The notes under the pieces: model-generated
Told to the model about the DNA's origin: nothing
Seen by the model: the letters and a program-made list of their open reading frames with translations, nothing else
Databases searched by the model: none
Position numbers and translations under genes: made by a program
Assembly: GCA_950295325.1 (NCBI GenBank)
Contig: OX485804.1
Span: 19,904,001 to 19,968,000, forward strand
Source of the DNA: Polytrichum commune
Taxonomy: Eukaryota > Streptophyta > Polytrichopsida > Polytrichales > Polytrichaceae
Reading direction: 5' to 3'
DNA length: 64,000 bases
Shown: positions 60,046-64,000 of the stretch, in pieces
Layout: each line of letters opens with the position of its first letter
Position numbering within the stretch: position 1 is the stretch's first letter

Positions 60046-63000
60046 CTAGCATGCCAAAATGATCAATCCGGCTGCCTTTTGGAAGTCAGATTTGGAGCCA
60101 GCTTTTGGGTTGGTATACTGAGTTGTCCGACTCTAAGTTAGTAGCCACACCACCACAAGGTCCGGCCCTGCATCACAAACCTCCAGAGGCAAGATTACCA
60201 TGTTAGAAGATAGGGTTACAGTAATTTGTGGAAGAAATTATGACATCGTGACCTCACCTCCCTTTGTTTTCCTTTTCTTTTCTTGTCCCATAGAGTATAA
60301 CATTCCATATTGTACTAAGGTAGATGTGCCTAATTCCAACATAGTACCAGTAATTTGGACATTTATGTTTGAGTGGCACATGGTTAGGTGTGGTTAGGTA
60401 CTATGCGGTTTAAAAAGGATTCAATGGACTACGTGCTTAAAATATGCTAACCATTCTAGGCTCAATAATGAAAGAATTGGGGAGGGGACCTAAATGACCA
60501 CTTAACGAGCACAAGAATCTTCACTTTGATGCTCAATAAGGTATACATATGAACTCCTAAAAATTATGAGGCAGATGGCTAGTACGTGCACGATTTGGAT
60601 CTGCTAAATTTCATCTTACACTAATTGAGTGTTTCAAATCTTACTAGACGTGGATGCTTCAACTTCCAAGCATGGTAAAGTGGACCCAAAAAGTGCTTTG
60701 GTATACTAAATCATAATTTTTTGGGTTGAACACTAAAAGTTGTAACGAAAACAGTAGTTAAATTGGTCTAGTTCTTTTCATAGGTGACCTCTAGGTTGTT
60801 AGTAGACGTAACTTTTTGAGGTGTCGAGCAGATTTTTATAGTATGACATAAAATAACATATTGAATCACTCAAGAGATGATAGTTTGACGTTTCAATACG
60901 CAAGGGGAAGATGTCCTTGAGCATACAAACGTCAAGTGTCGTACGGTTACACCGTTAGTCGACTTGTTGACCTCCAATGCAACCTAGGGATAGATCTCAT
61001 AATAGGGTAAGTGACACTATTAGGTTGCTGACAATGTACACTTAATACCCTAAACAATATACTATGAAGAAAATTTTTATATAAATTTAATACACACATT
61101 ATAAGATAATTAACATATTGATCACTAAATATAGTTTAAAGTAATTATAACTACATCACACACCACCCTTAGATTAATTGTGATGTTAAAGTTCATCCCA
61201 GCTTTGGCAATGGCATGTATCACTCCTCGAAAATTTCCACATGATCCATAAGCACTACAAAACTATAGTCCTCGTTATATCCTTCAGGGACCTAGCTAAA
61301 TTGTTTGTTTCCAAGATATAATTTTACCCCTTATTTTTTGGAGGGGGGCATGATGTGTATGTATTAATGTTTGTGGAAATTGTCTTTCAATCCATAGCTT
61401 GAAAGTTTTGGTTGATAACAAACACACTCTAATATCTTGCATGTTGTGTACTTCGGATAATACAGTCTTTTTCTCTAACACAACTTGGAACATGAGGTGG
61501 TCTAGACCCTTGTGACAAAGTATGTTGGTTTACCAAGTGTTGTGTTGCCTAATCTGGTTAGTGAACCAAACTATATTACCATGCCGGTTTGAATCGGTGT
61601 TCTAACCATCTATTTAGACATGAGGTTTATCTTTTCAAAAAATACAAAACTTGCATACAAATTAAAATCACTATTGAAGAATTTTTTTTATTGTTTTTGA
61701 AACTCCCAATTTCACTTATTTCGATCTCATTAGAGCACCAACTAGATGTGAAACCTCAAAAGACAAGACCAAAAACTCCAAGGAAACTTCAAAATTCATA
61801 TGAAACAAGATAGAGTTGAACCCATATGTAAATGTTAGGATGAAATAGCAAAGATCAGTGGTTCTAGGAAGGGTAATTTCCGATTAAAACTTAGCTCATT
61901 GGACACAGATATCAATGTCCAAGTGAATGAAGTGCTAAATTTTTCACTCACACGCATTTTAGATATGTAATAGGATATTGATAAGTCTTGAAACTTGGAA
62001 CGTGGCGCATTTTTTTAGATTTTTTGTTTTGAGTTTTTCTATATCTATCCTCTTCAAGAGGGGATTTGAAATTACTATACGTTTAGGGCCGGTTTACACG
62101 GGGTCTCAAGTCCCACCCATGTGAACAAGTCCTAACTTGGAGGCAACATCCCAACTTTTGAGCCTCGAGCGGCCACAAAAATACGATTCACATGGGATTT
62201 GGGACTTGCATGTGCGAAGTGCAATGACCTATGTAGAAGTCCTATCTCCAATGCAAAGGTCCAAGGGATCTCAAGTACAAGTTCTATCATCATGGAAGGG
62301 CGCAAGCATGGTTAAGTACACAACTCCATTACCCTGCATAGGTTTAAGCAAAAGTGATTCAAAACTATATACTAATGTTGACTTTTGTGAAGGAAAAAAT
62401 CATAAACATTTGAAAAAAACGCATTCATCTACAAAGCCAAGCAATTTATGTTGTCAAAAAAACAATCAAGAAAAGTCTACATATTTTAGAAGAAAGTGCA
62501 AGTAGTGTGCAAGTAGTATTCAACACATAATTGTCTTGATTTGTTTAAAACATGATGAAAGTACATTAAATTCATGTTTTTCCTAAAAAAATTGTAATTG
62601 TGCCTTCAGGTTTACAATGAATTGAAGGAATATGAAAAGAAAATCCAACTTCAAAATATTTGAAGTCATGAAATAAATGTCCAAAACTAGAATTGGCCAT
62701 TACCTTTTGAGCACTATTTTTAATGATAAGTTGTGAAGATCTCATCTTGATATTCTATATTTGAATACCTAACACAAAAATGGAGGGCACTATGAGAAAA
62801 TCCAATTTAACAAACATTTTGCTACTACTTTTTGGGCATTTGACCAAAAAATGTATGTTTTTAGTATATATCAGAGCATTTTTCTGTATACTTGACTATG
62901 CTTGCTCTTGGAAGTATGTGTCTACCCTCTTCTCAAATTTTATAGCCATGGATTAAAGAAGATACCATATTCTTGTTGATCTTGCTCTCTTCATGGTTAT

Positions 63001-64000
63001 AAAACATATGTTGTCATCTTATTGGCATTTCAAAAAAATGTTAGATATGAACCAAATGATGAAATGATGTTGATGGTTGTTTTCATTCTTGAAAGAGGTC
63101 ACATGAACACTCCATGGTCTTTATGGAAATATGAAAGGGTAGGTGGATATGTAGAGCAAAATGTTTTTAGCTGATTTTTGTAGAATATGTTTAAGAAGCA
63201 TATGTGAGTGAATCTTCCCATGTTTACATAATTGTGCACAATTTTAGGGCATGTTTTGGAAAAATTTGACTCGAATATGAAAAAAATGTATTTCCATATA
63301 TATTACAGTTGTTTTGACATTAGCATGATTAAGAAGAGATAATACTTTGATAATGTGTGCTAATTTATATAGGTAAGCACATAGCACTTCTTCAATAATT
63401 ATAAGAAAATGTTGTGAAGCTATTAAAAATCATGTAAGGCCTTTGGTTTTTAAGAAAGCAACATTAGCTCGTATTAAAAAAATTGCCTCTGATTTAAAAA
63501 ATCTTCATGGCATTCCATATGTGTTGGAGACAATTGGTAGAAGTCACATCCGGGCAGTTCACTTAAATACATTTTCAAAACGACGTGCGGCATAATATAG
63601 GAATGATTGAATTTGATTGATAAAGAATAAATAAGAGAATTCCAAATAATGAAGGGTCCATCAAAAGTAGACAATCTCATTACAAGTAAGGTAGATAGGT
63701 TCAAAATGTGGGCCATTCCTTTTTTTGCAAAAATAATGTAGGGGTTGAAAATAAGGATCTTAGGATGTATGTTTAGTAGGATCAATTTTGTATGCATGCC
63801 TCACGAAGGATGGATCAGAAATGGCTCATCATATACCCAAAAATGGATGAAATCGCAACGCCTGTTACTAGTCGTCTTCCTACACTGTCATTCGTAAAAA
63901 AAACCTAGGGTTTTGTTCTTTCTTCGAGTTTGCTATGTTTTGGGCAACTTTTTGTTGAAGTTTCTCCTTGTTGAAGTTTATGGTAACAATGTCCAGCAAG
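60046..64000. other. gene-free AT-rich DNA
   Basis: No supported gene, RNA gene or transposon boundary. Frames at 61,296-61,493 (-), 61,589-61,813 (+), 62,137-62,505 (+) and 63,474-63,797 (-) have compositions expected from AT-rich noncoding DNA. A GGGCCGGTTTACACGGGG word preceded by TTTA at about 62,086 resembles a Harbinger tip, but no matching opposite end was found. Confidence 0.35.

Noticed and set aside
62086-62110. Harbinger-like tip GGGCCGGTTTACACGGGG
   Set aside because: No matching inverted end or target duplication could be found nearby.
1-64000. CRISPR arrays, tRNA or rRNA genes, bacterial operons
   Set aside because: No regularly spaced identical repeats were noticed, and no tRNA or rRNA gene was recognised by eye; a tRNAscan or Rfam run would be needed to exclude small RNAs.

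Overview
The window looks like nuclear DNA of a land plant or close streptophyte relative, and I lean towards a bryophyte- or lycophyte-grade organism. The reasons are GT-AG introns of about 150-1160 bp, a PIN-type auxin carrier with canonical PIN splice phases, a LONGIFOLIA/TRM protein, a calmodulin-like protein, and AT-rich intergenic DNA full of small DNA transposons. No bacterial or organellar features are seen. The species cannot be named from sequence alone.

Three intact protein-coding genes are supported. A single-exon calmodulin-like protein with four EF-hands lies at 450-1070 (+). A seven-exon PIN-family carrier lies at 5877-3050 (-); its exon phases all close and give 435 aa. A six-exon LONGIFOLIA/TON1-recruiting-motif (TRM1/2-type) gene lies at 30022-20011 (-), giving 2165 aa, more than twice the length of the Arabidopsis LNG proteins as I recall them. 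The first two genes are convergent. Together the three fit a plant growth-control flavour (Ca2+ sensing, auxin transport, microtubule/cell-elongation control), but nothing shows they are co-regulated.

The rest is mostly decayed repeat DNA. From 7 to 19 kb there are a Harbinger-type MITE (TAA target duplication), a second MITE family with two copies, an element of about 1.2 kb with arms of about 200 bp inverted, a broken LINE with RNase H and zinc-knuckle segments, and a decayed duplicate of the 3' end of the TRM gene. From 32 to 38 kb there are relatives of the long-armed element, a Harbinger-type MITE with TTA duplication, a purine-rich block and one LTR flanked by both a polypurine-like tract and a primer-binding-like site. 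From 40 to 51 kb there are decayed coding regions, including one unrecognised family of some 3 kb, a hAT-type MITE with an 8-bp target duplication that splits an older ORF, a Stowaway-like MITE and, sharing its TA, a broken Tc1/mariner transposon. From 51 to 64 kb I see a two-copy tandem repeat, orphan exon-like segments on the minus strand around 56.5-60 kb, and otherwise featureless AT-rich DNA.

The most notable items are the expanded TRM protein with repeated SSGDE acidic-serine motifs, the PIN protein with Ser at both helix-crossover positions, and the unidentified decayed protein family at 44-47 kb.
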